A stretch of 64,000 nucleotides of DNA from Rugalucina vietnamica (Eukaryota; Mollusca; Bivalvia; Lucinida; Lucinidae), in assembly GCA_964017185.1 (NCBI GenBank), contig OZ024877.1, forward strand, positions 2,706,006 through 2,770,005, in the 5' to 3' direction. A program made the position numbers and the translations under genes. Position 1 is the stretch's first letter; each line of letters begins with the position of its first letter. The notes under the pieces are model-generated. The model ran no database searches, had not been told where the DNA came from, and saw only the letters and a list, made by a program, of their open reading frames with translations. Below, one piece after another: positions 1-11,914 of the stretch.

Positions 1-154
1 ACCTATTGGGAAAATAGCTGCTCATTCGGCTTGCGATATGTTTCATGGTATAAGTACCTGGTTGTTAGTTTGGTTTTTTCCCACCTCGGTTTTTGGAGTG
101 AGAATCTTTTTCTGATTGCGCCTTTTCCTGATCTTTGCCTACTTGTACCTTATT
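1..154 (+). repeat. SINE-like repeat S1, 3' part (cut by window edge)
   Basis: The block ends in CCTACTTGTACCTT and matches copies near 35.5, 44.7, 45.8, 46.3, 47.2, 48.0 and 49.0 kb. All copies share this end and vary at the other, which is the pattern of 5'-truncated retroposons, so I read this as the 3' end. It abuts the 3' side of the broken LINE that follows. Its class (SINE or non-autonomous LINE tail) is inferred. Confidence 0.6.
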
Positions 155-2125
155 AAAAGCATTTAGGTGAAGGGTAAAAACAGATGATAGGTTAAAATAG
201 TTAAGAATAGCTAAAATCAGATAAAAAACAGACAAGTAAGGATCTAAGGGCGAGAATGTTGCAGCTTGCAGACTGCGGTCTTAAAGACCTCAAGGCTCTG
301 CGAGCATGCAACAGACTGTGGGAGGGCATTCCATTGAACTATAGTCAGGCGGAAGAAAGAGTATTTGTAGTAGTCAGTCGAAGTGGAGACCTGCCTAAAG
401 GTCATCGAATGACAGTATCTAGAGACTCTATTGTTGTACTGTATATAATCAGGGAGGGGTACGGCGACTAACCCATGTACAACCTTATAAAACAAACAAA
501 GACGGGCGTCAGCCCTTCTTTGCTCCAATGTGCGCCAACCAAGGTTTTGGACAATCTGAGTTACACTTGCCCTTTTATCAAAATTGCCAACTGTCCAGCG
601 AGCAGCTCTTCGCTGGACTTGTTCAATTTGGGAGATACGTTTCTTATGGTTTGGGTCCCAAACAGCTGAGGCGTACTCAAGCTGTGGTCGTACCAGGGAG
701 TTGTAGGCCGTTTCACGCACCTTTGGTATCTTGGTTTTTATGTTACGCCGCACAAAGTTTAGTGTACGAGTTGCGCTACTGACAATCCGATTGATGTGGG
801 AATTCCAGGAAAGGGTGCTGGATATATCAACCCCAAGATATTTTGCACAAGAGACAGACTCCAATACCTGCCCGTGCAGTACATAGTCTTTTTAATGAGG
901 ATCTTGGAGCCCGTCACGTGTACAACCTGACATTTCGAGGGGTTGAATTCCATATCCCATCTGGTTTCCCACTTTGAAAGTATGTCCAGGTCATTTTGAA
1001 GTGCTGAACCGTCATCTTCACTTTCTATGGTGAGATACAGGGCTGTATCATCGGCAAACAGACGCACCTGGGAACAGACCTCATCAGGCAGATCATTAAT
1101 ATAGATGAGGAACAGGATAGGTCCCAGGACTGATCCCTGGGGTACACCTGAAGTAACTGGTACTGATTCTGATTCCTCACCATCAATGACTACCCGCTGG
1201 GATCTGCTCCCAAGGAAAGCTCTGACCCAGTTCAGCACTTGTCCGCGTATGCCATATTGGTGCAGCTTCCATAGGAGTTTGCTGTGATTAACCTTATCGA
1301 AGGCCTTTGAAAAGTCCAGTAAGATGATGTCCGTCTGTTTTCCCAAACTGGCACTCCTTGCAAGGTCCTCTATGAGCATGATGAGCTGGGTCTCGCATGA
1401 TCGCTTCTCTCTGAAGCCATGCTGCAAATCGTACAAGATACCCTGCCCATCAAGGTGCCTGATAATATTAGATGCAAGGATGTGTTCAAGCACCTTGCAA
1501 AGAATGCAAGTCAGGGAAATGGGTCTGTAATTTTCTGCCAGAGATTTGTTACCCTTTTTGAAGACAGGCATGACATTGGCCGTCATCCAATCTGCTGGGA
1601 GCTTGCCTGTCTGTAAGGATCTATCAAAAATGACTTTGATGATCGGGGCAATCTCTTCTCTAAGTTCTCTCAACAGAAGGGGTTTGAGCCTATCTGGTCC
1701 GGCAGCCTTACCAGGTTTTAGATTTTTAAGTAGTTTAAGCAGTCCGTTTTGTGAGATATTAATCTCTGGCATGGTTACCGTAGGGTCTTGTTGAGGGTCC
1801 GTGGTGATGTCAGAATCAGGAGGCAAACCACCCTCATGCTTCAGGTCCTGCACACGCATCTGGGCGAGGCGAGAAAGTGATAATGGTTCTTTAGGGGTAA
1901 AAACTGATTTAAATGCTGATTAAAAAGATTTGCTTTTGTCTTAGTTTCAGAATGGAGAATGCCATCATGCAGGGGTGGGGTGCCTTGCTGATCACGTCGG
2001 GAGTTTTTCAGGAAAGAAAAAAGTTTTTTGCTGTCACATGTGTTGTCATCGTCAGTAAGTCCCAAGAGATTTTCGAGATAGACTTGGTATGAGCAAGCAC
2101 GTGCGTCCACTGACAGTGACATGTG
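155..2125 (-). pseudogene. Broken non-LTR retrotransposon reverse transcriptase
   Basis: Reading on the minus strand, the remains of an RT domain cover three frames. Frame 1 (about 2122-1870) holds the start of the palm/thumb approach region. Frame 2 (about 1859-890) carries the RT core with KAAGPDRL, YRPISLTCILCK, HGFREKRSCETQL, SGVPQGSVLGPILF and the catalytic FADD box. Frame 3 (864-244) carries the C-terminal region with AKYLGV, LVRPQLEYASAVWDP and a final SFFRLTIVQWNALP-type motif. At least two frameshifts (near 1,860-1,880 and 880-895) and the loss of the endonuclease domain make it non-functional. It belongs to the Jockey/CR1-like group of LINEs by motif style; the exact clade is uncertain. 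It lies in the same orientation as the intact LINE 0.6 kb away but the two proteins differ clearly, so they are separate families. Confidence 0.85.
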
Positions 2126-2690
2126 TTTCGGTCCTGGTCAAAGGTCCGGTTTTTATTAATGTAGAGGATAATTTTCTTAGAAGGAATTTTACTCAAACAC
2201 CGTTTACATGTGTTTTGACATTTAAGAATTTTCACAAAATTAGGTTCATTTCAACTGACGGTTTGTCTAAATGGGTGGATTTAAATTTGGCCCACATTTA
2301 GAAATAAAAAAGGTAAAGATATCATTTTTCCGAAATCAAGCATTCCCGTGAATGGTGAAATACGAGGGATGATCCAAAATAATGTAGTCCGGTAGTTCTG
2401 GTGGTTTCATTCCAAACTCACTTGTAGTTGCAGCATAAAAATATATCCCCACCCTCTCTAAATGGGGACATATTTTATGCTTCAAGTTCCTGTGTGTAGT
2501 GGCAATGGGACACATACAGCTTTGATGTACGAGCAAGCTATTACCAGGTCAGAGAAACTCCTGAAGGCTGAAACCACAGAATTATGTTGAAGGACAGAAG
2601 TTCTGTCTATCTATCTTCTGATACTGAGTCGATCAATTTCTGATCATCACCTCAGGTGTGGGGTGGGTGGCTAAATTTAGAATTTAGTCA
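2126..2690. other. Unassigned spacer between two LINEs
   Basis: I see no gene here. Short open frames do not resemble any family. The stretch near 2,590-2,680 (CTGATCATCACCTCAGGTGTG) shares sequence, inverted, with 8,280-8,345, so it is a remnant of an unclassified repeat. Confidence 0.4.
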
Positions 2691-5600
2691 AGGGAAAATA
2701 AAACATTTGGGGTGGACCATTAAAACTATTTACAAGATATAGATGAGAGGCATACTAAAACGCATGCCTCTGGGCTAATGATTTAAATAGAAGCCTTAAA
2801 TTCCTCAATGGTCTTAGATAGGACCACTGAAGAAGGGAGACTATTCCAAACCGGAATAGTTCTGGGGAAAAAGGAATTTTTCAGGGCATCACTATAGGCA
2901 AATGGTCTTGTGTATTGTGATTCATGTGATGCCCGAGTATGCCTTAGATTGGGTGCCGGGGTCAGGTATTTGTCTTTATCAAGAGACACTGTACCGGAGT
3001 GTATCTTGTAGAAGAAGGTTAAGGAGGACCGCTCCCTGCGAGACTCCAGGGATGGCCACTCAAGTTCGTCTAGCATTTCACCGACGCTACTGGTGTTCCT
3101 CCATCGCCTGCAGGTCCACCGGGCAGCAGTCCTCTGCACCTTCTCCACCATCTCAATCTGAGTTTCATGATAGGGATGCCAAATAGGAGCTGCATACTCA
3201 AGTTGAGGCCGAACCAATGTTTTGTAAGCAACTTCCTTAGTATGCCTAGGTGCCAGTGCCAAATTGCGCCGGAGAAAACCCAAAGTCTTAGTTGCCTTGC
3301 ATGTAATTTCAGAAATGTGTTGACCCCAATCAAGATCATCTGTGATAGTTAAACCGAGGTATTTAGCGGACTGAACCTGTTCTAATGTTTGCTGATGCAG
3401 TGTGTAATTGAAATCTATATGCCTGCTTGGATGTAGCCGCGTCACCCTCATTGAATGACATTTGCTAACATTGAATTTCATTTGCCAATCCATTTCCCAT
3501 TTGGCCAAGCTATTCAGGTCATCTTGTAAAATTTGACAATCCAATGGTGACTTGACATTTCTGTATAAAACACAATCATCAGCAAATAGCCGAACAGATG
3601 ACCTGATGTTGTCAGGAAGATCATTAATGAAAATAAGAAATAGGACCGGTCCTAAGACCGATCCTTGTGGGACACCAGAAAGAACCGGGACTGGATCTGA
3701 GGCACGGCCATCTAATACCACTTTTTGAGAGCGCTCAGAGAGCCACGAGTCGATCCACTTATGTGTAGATCCTCTAATCCCGTAGAAGTCAAGTTTGTAT
3801 AATAACCTTTTATGTGGGACCTTGTCAAAGGCCTTAGCGAAATCCATGACAATCACATCCGTCTGCCTGTGGCCACGACCCACTGCTCGGTCCAGATTAC
3901 TAACCAAATCATGATAAAACTGAACTAACTGGGTTTCGCAAGACCTTTGACTTCGGAACCCATGCTGACAGTCAGCAAGAATGTTTTCAAGAGCCAAGTG
4001 TTTGTTTATGTTGCTGACTATTATATGCTCTAGAGTTTTGCAACAGATACAAGTAAGCGACACCGGTCGATAATTAGCTGCATCGTATTTCTCACCTTTC
4101 TTAAATACCGGGGCTACATTTGCCTGTCGCCAATCGTCTGGTACAGCACCCTGAGCAAGCGACTCATTGAAGATATAGGTCAGTACAGGAGCAATTTCAG
4201 AACTACATTCCTTCAACACCCTAGCACTCAGGCCATCTGGCCCAGGCGCCTTATGTATATTCAAATTATTCAACAGTTTAATGACCCCATTGGGGTCAAC
4301 TGTAATTTCTCCCATAGCGGTGAAAGGACTTGTGCCTTTGGAGGGGATTTCATCATCTGATTCGCGAGTGAAGGCTGACTGAAACTGCCTATTACAAATA
4401 TTAGCCTTATCCAAAGTGTCAGTCTTCAAGATACCATTTTCTCTAAGAGTATTGATCCCAGACGCGTCTTTCTTAAGGGACTTGACAAATGACCAAAACT
4501 TTTTTGCCTTTTCATTTTTTCGGGGACAATCGGGATCAGGGTTATCATTTTCAAAGGAGAAGATATTGGTAATATGCTTCCAATATGCATCTCTAATGCT
4601 CTTTTGAACATGTGCTCTGAACCGTTTGTAATGGTTCTTAATGTCAGGGCTGCTTGACTTGCGAGCACAAAAGTAAAGTTTATCACGTTTCCTTATCAAG
4701 CGTTTGATCGAGCTATCGATCCATGGTAAGCTATATTTTGTCTTGGTCATTTTTGATGGAATAAACCTTTCAATAGCCGAGAGAACCTCCGACTTAAAAC
4801 TGACCCACATGTCATTGACTGACACCTGACTATGGTCAGTTGAAAGGAACGAATCCCTATAGCGCGCTAGATGGTCATGGAGACCGTCCATATCCGCTCG
4901 TTTATATAGGAAAATCTTACGCGGGGCCTGCTGAATCCGTTTAGCCTTTATGTCATATTCAATATAGACAATGTCATGATCTGCTTTGCCGATCGGGGGC
5001 ATCCCTTTAACACGGTTAATTGGGGATGGCGAGTTAGTGAAGAGTAAATCAAGGGTCTTGTCTTCTCGGGTGTGTATATTTACCATTTGGGAGAGGCAGT
5101 GATCCTGTATTATGTCCACAAGTTTAGTCTGAACTGGCCTCTTTTTGACCCCCTCGGGTACCTGCATTGTGCTCCACTCAATATCACCACAATTGAAGTC
5201 ACCGCCTACAAGAACATGGGCATTTTTATTTGACATAATCCGAGAAAGTGAAGTATTAAAATCCTCAAGATATTTCAGTTCAAGCTCCTGAGTTGGGAAC
5301 CTAGGGGGACGATAGAATGATCCAAGGTACAAAGTCCTACATCCAATAATGTTCAACTTACACCAAATTATTTCGCACTTGGTGTCCAATTCCGGAGCTT
5401 CAGTACAGAGAAGATCACGCCTAAAAGCAATGAAGACACCACCATGCGCATCACTAGCTCTGTCTTTCCGGATAGCATCAAAGGAATCTGGAAAAATCTC
5501 TGAGTTTTTAATGTCTGGGGTTAACCATGACTCATTCCCCAATATGATGTCAGGTTTAGCCGATTCTATGACAGTGTGAATTTCAGCCTTTTTATTTTTA

Positions 5601-5830
5601 ATTGACTGACAATTCATGATCAAAATTCTCAAGGGATGGTTCAGGACCGCCCTTTTGGTCCTGGATTTTGCTTCTTTTGTTTGCACAATAGGCGAAGAAG
5701 CTGCATTGGGGGGGCCAATATTGTCTGGTATCGGACTGTCAGGCTCGGACAGGGACGAAAGGGACTCAAATCTGTTGGATATCTCAAGAGAAGCTGTAGT
5801 GTCAAACAACGAAGACAGATCTGACTATCT
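2691..5830 (-). mobile_element. LINE with intact EN+RT ORF, including 3' stem-loop
   Basis: This is the minimal extent of a non-LTR element around the 1008-residue ORF at 2,783-5,809. Downstream of the stop codon a short 3' tail contains an inverted repeat AGAGGCAT...ATGCCTCT (2,746-2,771, 10-nt loop), which may be the template-recognition hairpin. No ORF1 could be assigned upstream (5,810-6,300) and no target-site duplication was found by eye, so both ends are approximate. Confidence 0.75.
2783..5809 (-). CDS. LINE ORF2: endonuclease-reverse transcriptase, 1008 aa
   Basis: This is the polyprotein of a non-LTR retrotransposon that nicks target DNA and reverse-transcribes its RNA at the nick. 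Residues ~61-290 are an apurinic-type endonuclease domain: NCQSIKNK (N66), NESWLT (E93), GGDFNC (D204, N206) and KADHDI (D277, H278) supply the expected catalytic set. Residues ~500-770 are the RT: HKAPGPDGL, YRPVSLTC, DFAKAFDK (D656), SGVPQGSVLGP and FADDCVLY (FADD at 742-745). The C-terminal ~200 residues hold the usual YLGLTI, LVRPQLEYAAPIWHP and SFFPRTIPVWNSLP motifs. There is no internal stop or frameshift, and the length fits a Jockey/CR1-type ORF2. The start codon is the first ATG of the open frame; a slightly upstream start cannot be excluded. Intact coding suggests a recent insertion. Confidence 0.93.
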   Translation of the reverse strand: MFDTTASLEISNRFESLSSLSEPDSPIPDNIGPPNAASSPIVQTKEAKSRTKRAVLNHPLRILIMNCQSIKNKKAEIHTVIESAKPDIILGNESWLTPDIKNSEIFPDSFDAIRKDRASDAHGGVFIAFRRDLLCTEAPELDTKCEIIWCKLNIIGCRTLYLGSFYRPPRFPTQELELKYLEDFNTSLSRIMSNKNAHVLVGGDFNCGDIEWSTMQVPEGVKKRPVQTKLVDIIQDHCLSQMVNIHTREDKTLDLLFTNSPSPINRVKGMPPIGKADHDIVYIEYDIKAKRIQQAPRKIFLYKRADMDGLHDHLARYRDSFLSTDHSQVSVNDMWVSFKSEVLSAIERFIPSKMTKTKYSLPWIDSSIKRLIRKRDKLYFCARKSSSPDIKNHYKRFRAHVQKSIRDAYWKHITNIFSFENDNPDPDCPRKNEKAKKFWSFVKSLKKDASGINTLRENGILKTDTLDKANICNRQFQSAFTRESDDEIPSKGTSPFTAMGEITVDPNGVIKLLNNLNIHKAPGPDGLSARVLKECSSEIAPVLTYIFNESLAQGAVPDDWRQANVAPVFKKGEKYDAANYRPVSLTCICCKTLEHIIVSNINKHLALENILADCQHGFRSQRSCETQLVQFYHDLVSNLDRAVGRGHRQTDVIVMDFAKAFDKVPHKRLLYKLDFYGIRGSTHKWIDSWLSERSQKVVLDGRASDPVPVLSGVPQGSVLGPVLFLIFINDLPDNIRSSVRLFADDCVLYRNVKSPLDCQILQDDLNSLAKWEMDWQMKFNVSKCHSMRVTRLHPSRHIDFNYTLHQQTLEQVQSAKYLGLTITDDLDWGQHISEITCKATKTLGFLRRNLALAPRHTKEVAYKTLVRPQLEYAAPIWHPYHETQIEMVEKVQRTAARWTCRRWRNTSSVGEMLDELEWPSLESRRERSSLTFFYKIHSGTVSLDKDKYLTPAPNLRHTRASHESQYTRPFAYSDALKNSFFPRTIPVWNSLPSSVVLSKTIEEFKASI

Positions 5831-6316
5831 GCGGATCAACAGATACATGCTGTTTCAAAAGTTGTTTTCATGAGACAAACATGCAAATCAACAAAACCGC
5901 ATTGAGATACATGTTGAAATCATTAATTTTCAATGGAACCTACCGTTTAGTGAAGATCAGAAGTGCCTAGATTAGTGCATTTTTCTGCGGAAGTCAAGCA
6001 GCCATAATATATTCTGCAGTTACTCTGAATATGCAATCACCTCCTTTATGTGAAAATTGTGATAAAATATCCAGGTATCTGTCATCTCATAGATAGGTAC
6101 AATCTGTCAACCGACAGAATATCTGTCCTTTGACATAATTATATCGTTTTATGAGTTTCTTAGACCTGATTATAGCGACACGTACAGTGGACTCGACAAC
6201 ATTTGGCGAATCACCAAGCGGTCAAACATTATTATTTTAAACACGACCATTGGAATGTTATTCTATATGGTACTAAGAACATCTAATGATCTCAACTTTA
6301 TGGGAAAATAATAATT
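5831..6316. other. Spacer upstream of the intact LINE
   Basis: AT-rich sequence. It may include a 5' UTR of the LINE, but no ORF1-like protein (zinc knuckle, RRM or coiled coil) is visible in any frame. Confidence 0.35.
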
Positions 6317-7424
6317 AGCTCGCTTGCACGAAGTGCATAGAGCTATTGTAGTCACCTCGGTCGTCCCCGTTTACGTGTACGTCTGCGTCACACTTTCAGT
6401 TAAAGTTTTTTATAAGTCTATATCTCTTGACCATGTTGATGGATCAAGTTGATACTTTGCATGTTGCTAGATACTGGTCTGAAGTTTTACACAGTAACAT
6501 CATGACCTACCCTGGGTGACCTTGAGGTCAAGGTCACAGACTTTGAAATTTTGTGTTTAAGTTTTTTTTTTAAAGTTTTTGTAAGTCTATATCTCTTGAC
6601 CATATTGATGGATTGAGTTGATACTTTGCATGTTGCTAGATATTGGTCAGAAGTTTTACGCAGTACCATCATGACCCACCCTGGGTGACCTTGAGGTCAA
6701 GGTCACGGACTTAGAAATTTTGTGTTTAAGTTTTTGGTTTAAGTTTTTGTAAGTCTATATCTCTTGACCATATTGATGGATTGAGTTGATACTTTGCATG
6801 TTGCTAGATATTGGTCTGAAGTTTTATGCAGTACCATCATGACCCACTCTCGGTGACCTTGAGGTCAAGGTCACAGACTTAGAAATTTCGTGTTTAAGTT
6901 TTTGATTTAAGTTTTTGTAAGTCTATATCTCTTGACCATGTTGATTGATAGAGTTGATACTTTGCATGTTGGTAGATATTGGTCTGAAGTTTTATGCAGT
7001 ACCATCATGACCTACCCTGGGTGACCTTGAGGTCAAGGTCACTGACTTAGAAATTTTGTGTTTAATTTTTTGGTTAAAGTCTAAATCTCTTGAACATGTT
7101 GATGGATAAAGTTGATACTTGCATGTTGATAGATATTGGTTTCAGGTTTTATGCTGTACATCACAACTCACCTGGATGACCTTTAGGTCAGGGTCACGGA
7201 CTTGGAAGTTTTGTGTTTTAGTTTTGGTTAATGTTTTTATAAGTCTATATCTCTCGAACATGTAGATTGATCAAGTTGATACTTTGCATTGGTCTGAAGT
7301 TTTATGTTGTACCATCATGACCCACCTGAGTGACCTTGAGGTCAAGGTCATGGGTCATAGATTTTAACAGATGTAGTGGCAAAGCACAAGTCAGGCGAGC
7401 TACGCTGTCCTGCGACAGCTCTTA
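6317..7424 (+). mobile_element. Helentron-like element A1 with ~168-bp tandem core
   Basis: The left end AGCTCGCTTGCACGAAGTGC carries a short hairpin around GCACGAAGTGC; the right end is CAGGCGAGCT followed by the palindrome GCTGTCCTGCGACAGC and CTTA. AGCTCGC/GCGAGCT form subterminal inverted repeats. Between them are about six units; the ATCTCTTGAC landmark recurs at 6,422, 6,591, 6,759 and 6,928 (168-169 bp pitch), then at shorter steps. Most units contain TGACCTTGAGGTCAAGGTCA. No coding capacity. The layout matches bivalve pearl-type and Helentron-associated non-autonomous elements; assignment is by architecture. Confidence 0.7.
6517..7350. promoter_or_regulatory. Array of nuclear-receptor-like half-sites (A1)
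   Basis: TGACCTTGAGGTCAAGGTCA is found at 6,517, 6,686, 6,854, 7,022 and 7,331, with a degenerate copy at 7,177. Each holds TGACCT, AGGTCA and AGGTCA in a row, including TCAAGGTCA, the extended half-site used by ERR/SF-1-type receptors. The motifs are seen directly; binding is inference. Confidence 0.35.
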
Positions 7425-8709
7425 TTTTAATTCATTCAGTTTCCTAATGGGAGATAACTGTTGATATGACAATGGCAAATCAAATAGTCTATAGCCCTGA
7501 AGAAACCACTTTAGAAGGGTGTTTTTGCACACAAATGGTGCCATCATCATGCGAAACTAAATGGTGTTTGATAATGTTACGTTAATTTGCTTTAAGTTCA
7601 CTGTCAACAGCAAATGCCATATCAGAAAGATCAATTATAAACTGATTTGAGCATGTTTTATTGCTTTAACAAATTAATGTAAGCCTAAAAGCAAGAGGGT
7701 TAAACCATGACTTGCATCAATATTAGTTACGCCATTGACCAAACCAAATTGTTCCTAGCCGAGCCTTTCAAAGGTAGATTATCAGTACTTTGTGCACATT
7801 CTTTTCACCCCACAAAGTATGATTCACTATTGTCAAATTTACATGTACATCTTTCCACACTTATATCTACCTTCAATGTCAAAACTTTTATCAAAAACAG
7901 GCATACTGCATAATTAGGGATATTAGGCATTAAAGTAATGCAAAAATGGTCATAATCAAATGCTTAGAAAAGAGGTAAGAAGCACATTTTATCTGAACGT
8001 CACTTTTTGCGAAACAATAAACTAGTCTAGGCATATTAGTTAAGGGATAAATCATTTCAGCAACCCTGATTTTATTGTCCGTTTGAATATTGACTCCATT
8101 TTTATTCCAAACCTCAAGGCATAGATGAAAGTAAATGACTGAGTTATAAAATAAATAATATTTTGTCAGAATTTGTCTATGTTTCAAGACATTCTGCAAT
8201 ATTTTTACGAGTGATTCGACATTGTCGATGATTCTCCATTGTCAAGTACATTGAAGTGTGTCTGGATAGTGTTGCAAGTTGCATCACCTGAGGTGATGAT
8301 CAGAAATTGATTGACTCACACACTATCAGAAGATATGCAGATAGAAGTTAAGCAATGTCGGGCTTGGTTAGTGACTCGATTGGTTATCAGGGGCGACTTA
8401 GTATAGCTGGATGCTCATGTTGGGTACCTTCACTTAGCCAGTTAGACTTTTGCTGTAGCTCATTATATTTACATGAATTTACTGCTAATCTCAATATGCC
8501 ATAGAGTATATCCAGAGTGAGACAAATTATAAGGTAAAAGTAATGACCCAATAAAAAGTACAGTTGTAAAAAATGTCACTATGGTCAGCCCCTGTCAGCC
8601 TTTTTTGAAAGTTGTTGATCAATGTTTTCATTTATTTCTTACATAATGCCCACTCTGACAGAGCTAACGTCACTGTCATAAGTGTCATTGTGCTGTATTT
8701 TTGTTACAT
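7425..8709. other. Intergenic DNA, no gene seen
   Basis: AT-rich sequence with no supported gene. An inverted copy of the unclassified repeat also present at 2.6 kb lies near 8,280-8,345. Confidence 0.4.
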
Positions 8710-8840
8710 GAGCCGCCTCATGAGAAAGCCAACAATGTGGTTTCAGAACAGATCCAACACAAACCGAGCTGTACAAGCATAGAAGATGGCTAGCTGCTGT
8801 AAATTTTGGATTTAGAAAGTAGAGGAATTGTACTATCTTT
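8710..8840. mobile_element. M1 MITE, left half only
   Basis: It starts with GAGCCGCCTCATGAGAAAGCC and keeps the ACAATGTGG and CTGTACAAGCA blocks of the ACCAACAAT subfamily, then fades out before the central hairpin. Confidence 0.65.
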
Positions 8841-9345
8841 CAGTGACCTTTCATCATAATCTCACGAGCCGCAATGCATTATACAGCTATTTTTTTTTCA
8901 GCTGTAAAAATTAGAAAATGTCCGTCTAAAACTTTTGACATTTTTTTGAACATTGATTGTGGATCAAAAATACCCTACAAACACCAGATTCACTAGTGAG
9001 GGTTAAGTATGTATTCATTAATACATGGACATGTTTGCGTGATGCTATGAAATGTTTCCAGATATTTTGTGATGCCTGCTGTACTTGTTATTTGTAGAAT
9101 TCTTTTTGCTGTCCACAAGAGATGGGATATGCTGCTGGCATTGAGGTTTTCATCTGTTCAACTATTTTATTTAAGCCTTTGAATATGAGTTACTTCATGA
9201 GAAAAACGGATTTTACCTTATATGCGAAAAAATATACAGACAACATGTAGCTGTGCACAGCTGATCAGCGACTATGTTTTTTTTCTGATCCCCCGCTTTC
9301 TCGATCTGGAATTTCAGGCCTGTGTGGTTTCTATATGGTAATTAA

Positions 9346-9402
9346 GGTTTGTGTCTGAACAGGCTGGAAACACCAAAGACCAGTTTTCTCATGATGAGGC
9401 TC
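9346..9402. mobile_element. M1 MITE, right-end fragment
   Basis: Only the terminal block (GTGTCTGAACAGG to GATGAGGCTCA) remains. Confidence 0.55.
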
Positions 9403-9544
9403 ATACAACTTTTTTTGTTTTATTTTGGATATTTTAAACACTTGTGACAGACATGATGTATGTGATGGAGAGAGTTTTTCAAAATTGAGCAAAATGTATA
9501 GAAATAAAAATATTATATACATGTATATGCCGGGTCAAGATTTA

Positions 9545-9743
9545 AGCCGCATCGTGAGAAAACCGGATTTTGGCCTATGCGAAAACAAAGGCGCAGATCA
9601 GATTCGCTAAACGGATAGTACAATTTCTCTTCTTCTTAAATCCAAAATTTCAAGCTTCTAGTGTTCTTCTGTGACTGTACAGGTCAGCTTGTGTCAGACC
9701 TGGTCAGGTACCCAAAAGACCGGTTTTCTCGCGTCGCGGCTCA
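9545..9743. mobile_element. M1 MITE, central hairpin collapsed
   Basis: Both termini (AAGCCGCATCGTGAGAAAACC and TTCTCGCGTCGCGGCTCA) are present. The central hairpin is cut to its left arm (GGCGCAGATCAG), giving ~200 bp instead of ~235 bp. Confidence 0.75.
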
Positions 9744-11440
9744 TTTTATCTAGAGGGATGACACTCCATGACTACAATACCTAGCAGGGACTTTTTTCGG
9801 GTGTCTCAGGGGCGGAAATAATTACCAATCAAAGCTGATTTTTTTTTTCAACAGTTCCATACTTTGTGAAATTCAAACTTTGCTGTTTGAAACAGTGTTT
9901 ATATTTAAAGATTCTAAATGAAATACATGTACCTTAATAAGATAGGTCACATTTGAAAATATTATCAATTGTGAAAATTTTGAAAATTTCCCAAATTCAG
10001 GGTTTACGTCGCTAAATCTTTCAATCAGAAAGGCCCTAGGGTCCCTTCCCAAAATTGCCAAAAAATCCCTGCCTAGGTTTCCGTATGTATTAAAGATACG
10101 GTATTTCTGTGTTCTAAGGTTCTGTATAACTTTTTTATCCAGAATCAAATTCTTCTGATCTTGAAACTTAGCTTGTAGCATCAGGGACACTTCTGACTGA
10201 AGGTCGACAAAATTTACTTATACACTAATTCTTTTGACCCTTGGTTGACCTTGACCAAGGTTGACCTTGACCAATTTAAAGGCAGATGAGTGTGAAGTTC
10301 GGCATTTTTTGTTTGTTTTTATCGCTTTTTCTATACTCCTGAAGGTGAGGTTTAACTACATGGAGTCAACTTGTATTAAAGCCTGGCAGAGGCAAGTGTT
10401 CGTGTCATGAACATGACATGTTTTCACTGGATAGCAACCCACAACAATTCATAACTTTTTTGCAATGATCATGAGATACTTTTCTCATCTATTCTTTAAC
10501 CAGAAATAACTAATGTTCAAACAACCTTCAGGTAGCATACCTTGAATGTCACTTTGGTTAAAGATTAAACGCTTCTAGACCTGTGTGGTATTTTGTGTAT
10601 AGATGAGCTGCAGTACAACAAAAACCAAAGTAATATGTGCTTGGTAGAGCCTAGAATCAGGCTGGGCAATTACCTAGATGTGCTAAATTTTACCTGGCCT
10701 GTAAATTAAAATAAGTTACTCAGTTTATAACTAGGCAGATCAGAAGAAACTTCAGGGTTTATTAGTTTTGTCTGTGATACTTTCACCTGTTTAATTGTAG
10801 TTATGTTCTGTTGTTGTTTGCTGAAAAAATTGTGTGTGAATGTTCATATTTTACAATAATCATTTAGCTAATAGATATTTCTGTTAAAATGATTAAAGTT
10901 GTTATATAAAAAGTTTCAAGCAAAACAGGCTGGCATGATATCAGACTTTCTTTGTACATGTATTACATTTTAGTTGATATAATTATATTGTGGCAAGACT
11001 TAAATGCCACCATTTTTTCTTTGAATCTGAATTTGTAAGTTTTTAAGAAAAGAAAAAAAAACTTTTCTTCTTGGCTTTATATGGTGTACTTAAGAAGGAA
11101 ATAAGGTTATTGCTCCAGATAGTTCAACTTTGGATATAATTCAGCAGGGCAGTATCCCTTAAATAATGTTCTTCTGAGTATTAAATGTTTATTTATGAGT
11201 ATTCTGGTTGAAGTGGGAAATTAAACAAATACTTGCTGTGGCTTATTGAATTTGTATATAACAGTTACTCGACTATTCGATGTTTAAAGTTCAAGAGAAC
11301 AGACTTATGGTATGTTGTATATCATTTTAAAGTTCACATATGACTTGCAGAAATAATGCATGTATTTTTCCCATACCTATTAAAGATATATGCCCCTTCT
11401 ACTACTTTTAAAGAGTAATTGCTGCAAACTTTTAAGGAAG
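9744..11440. other. Intergenic DNA, no gene seen
   Basis: AT-rich, without a supported gene. A short direct repeat of GGTTGACCTTGACCAA lies at about 10,240-10,276. An upstream exon of the SLC6 gene could be hidden here, but none can be recognised. Confidence 0.4.
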
Positions 11441-11610
11441 GTTCGTAATACACAAGTTTTTTTAAACCATGCCTTCAAGAGGGTTATGGGTTTGAACCCC
11501 TTCAGTGCCATGTTGTGTCCTTGGGCAAGAAAAATTTACTCCCCATACCAATAGTTCTGGTTAATATCCAGGAAATGATGAATCTGTCTCAATATGACTG
11601 AAAATTTGTT
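11441..11610 (+). repeat. Possible tRNA-derived SINE
   Basis: GGGTTTGAACCCC resembles a Pol III B box and is followed by GTGTCCTTGGGCAAG, a tail type common in invertebrate SINEs. Ends are not defined. Confidence 0.35.
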
Positions 11611-11914
11611 CATTGGAATTTTAATCCACAATACAAACAAACGTATTAAACTACTAAAGATTAATAAGAAACAGTCAATCTATGAGACTTCTGACAACCT
11701 TTATATAATAACTGTCAACTTCAGTTCTGCTTAATTTGAGCCATCTCTCAAGAAAACCTTTTTCATGGCTTCTGTGTCCAGGCCAACATAAACCAACACG
11801 TTCAGTCTTGGAGATTTGCTGGAGGCAGGAAATTTCTAAAATGGCAATAAGAGGCTTTAGATTATCTTGGCTACAAAAATTGTGTTCAGCTAGTATGGTT
11901 ATGTATACAATATA

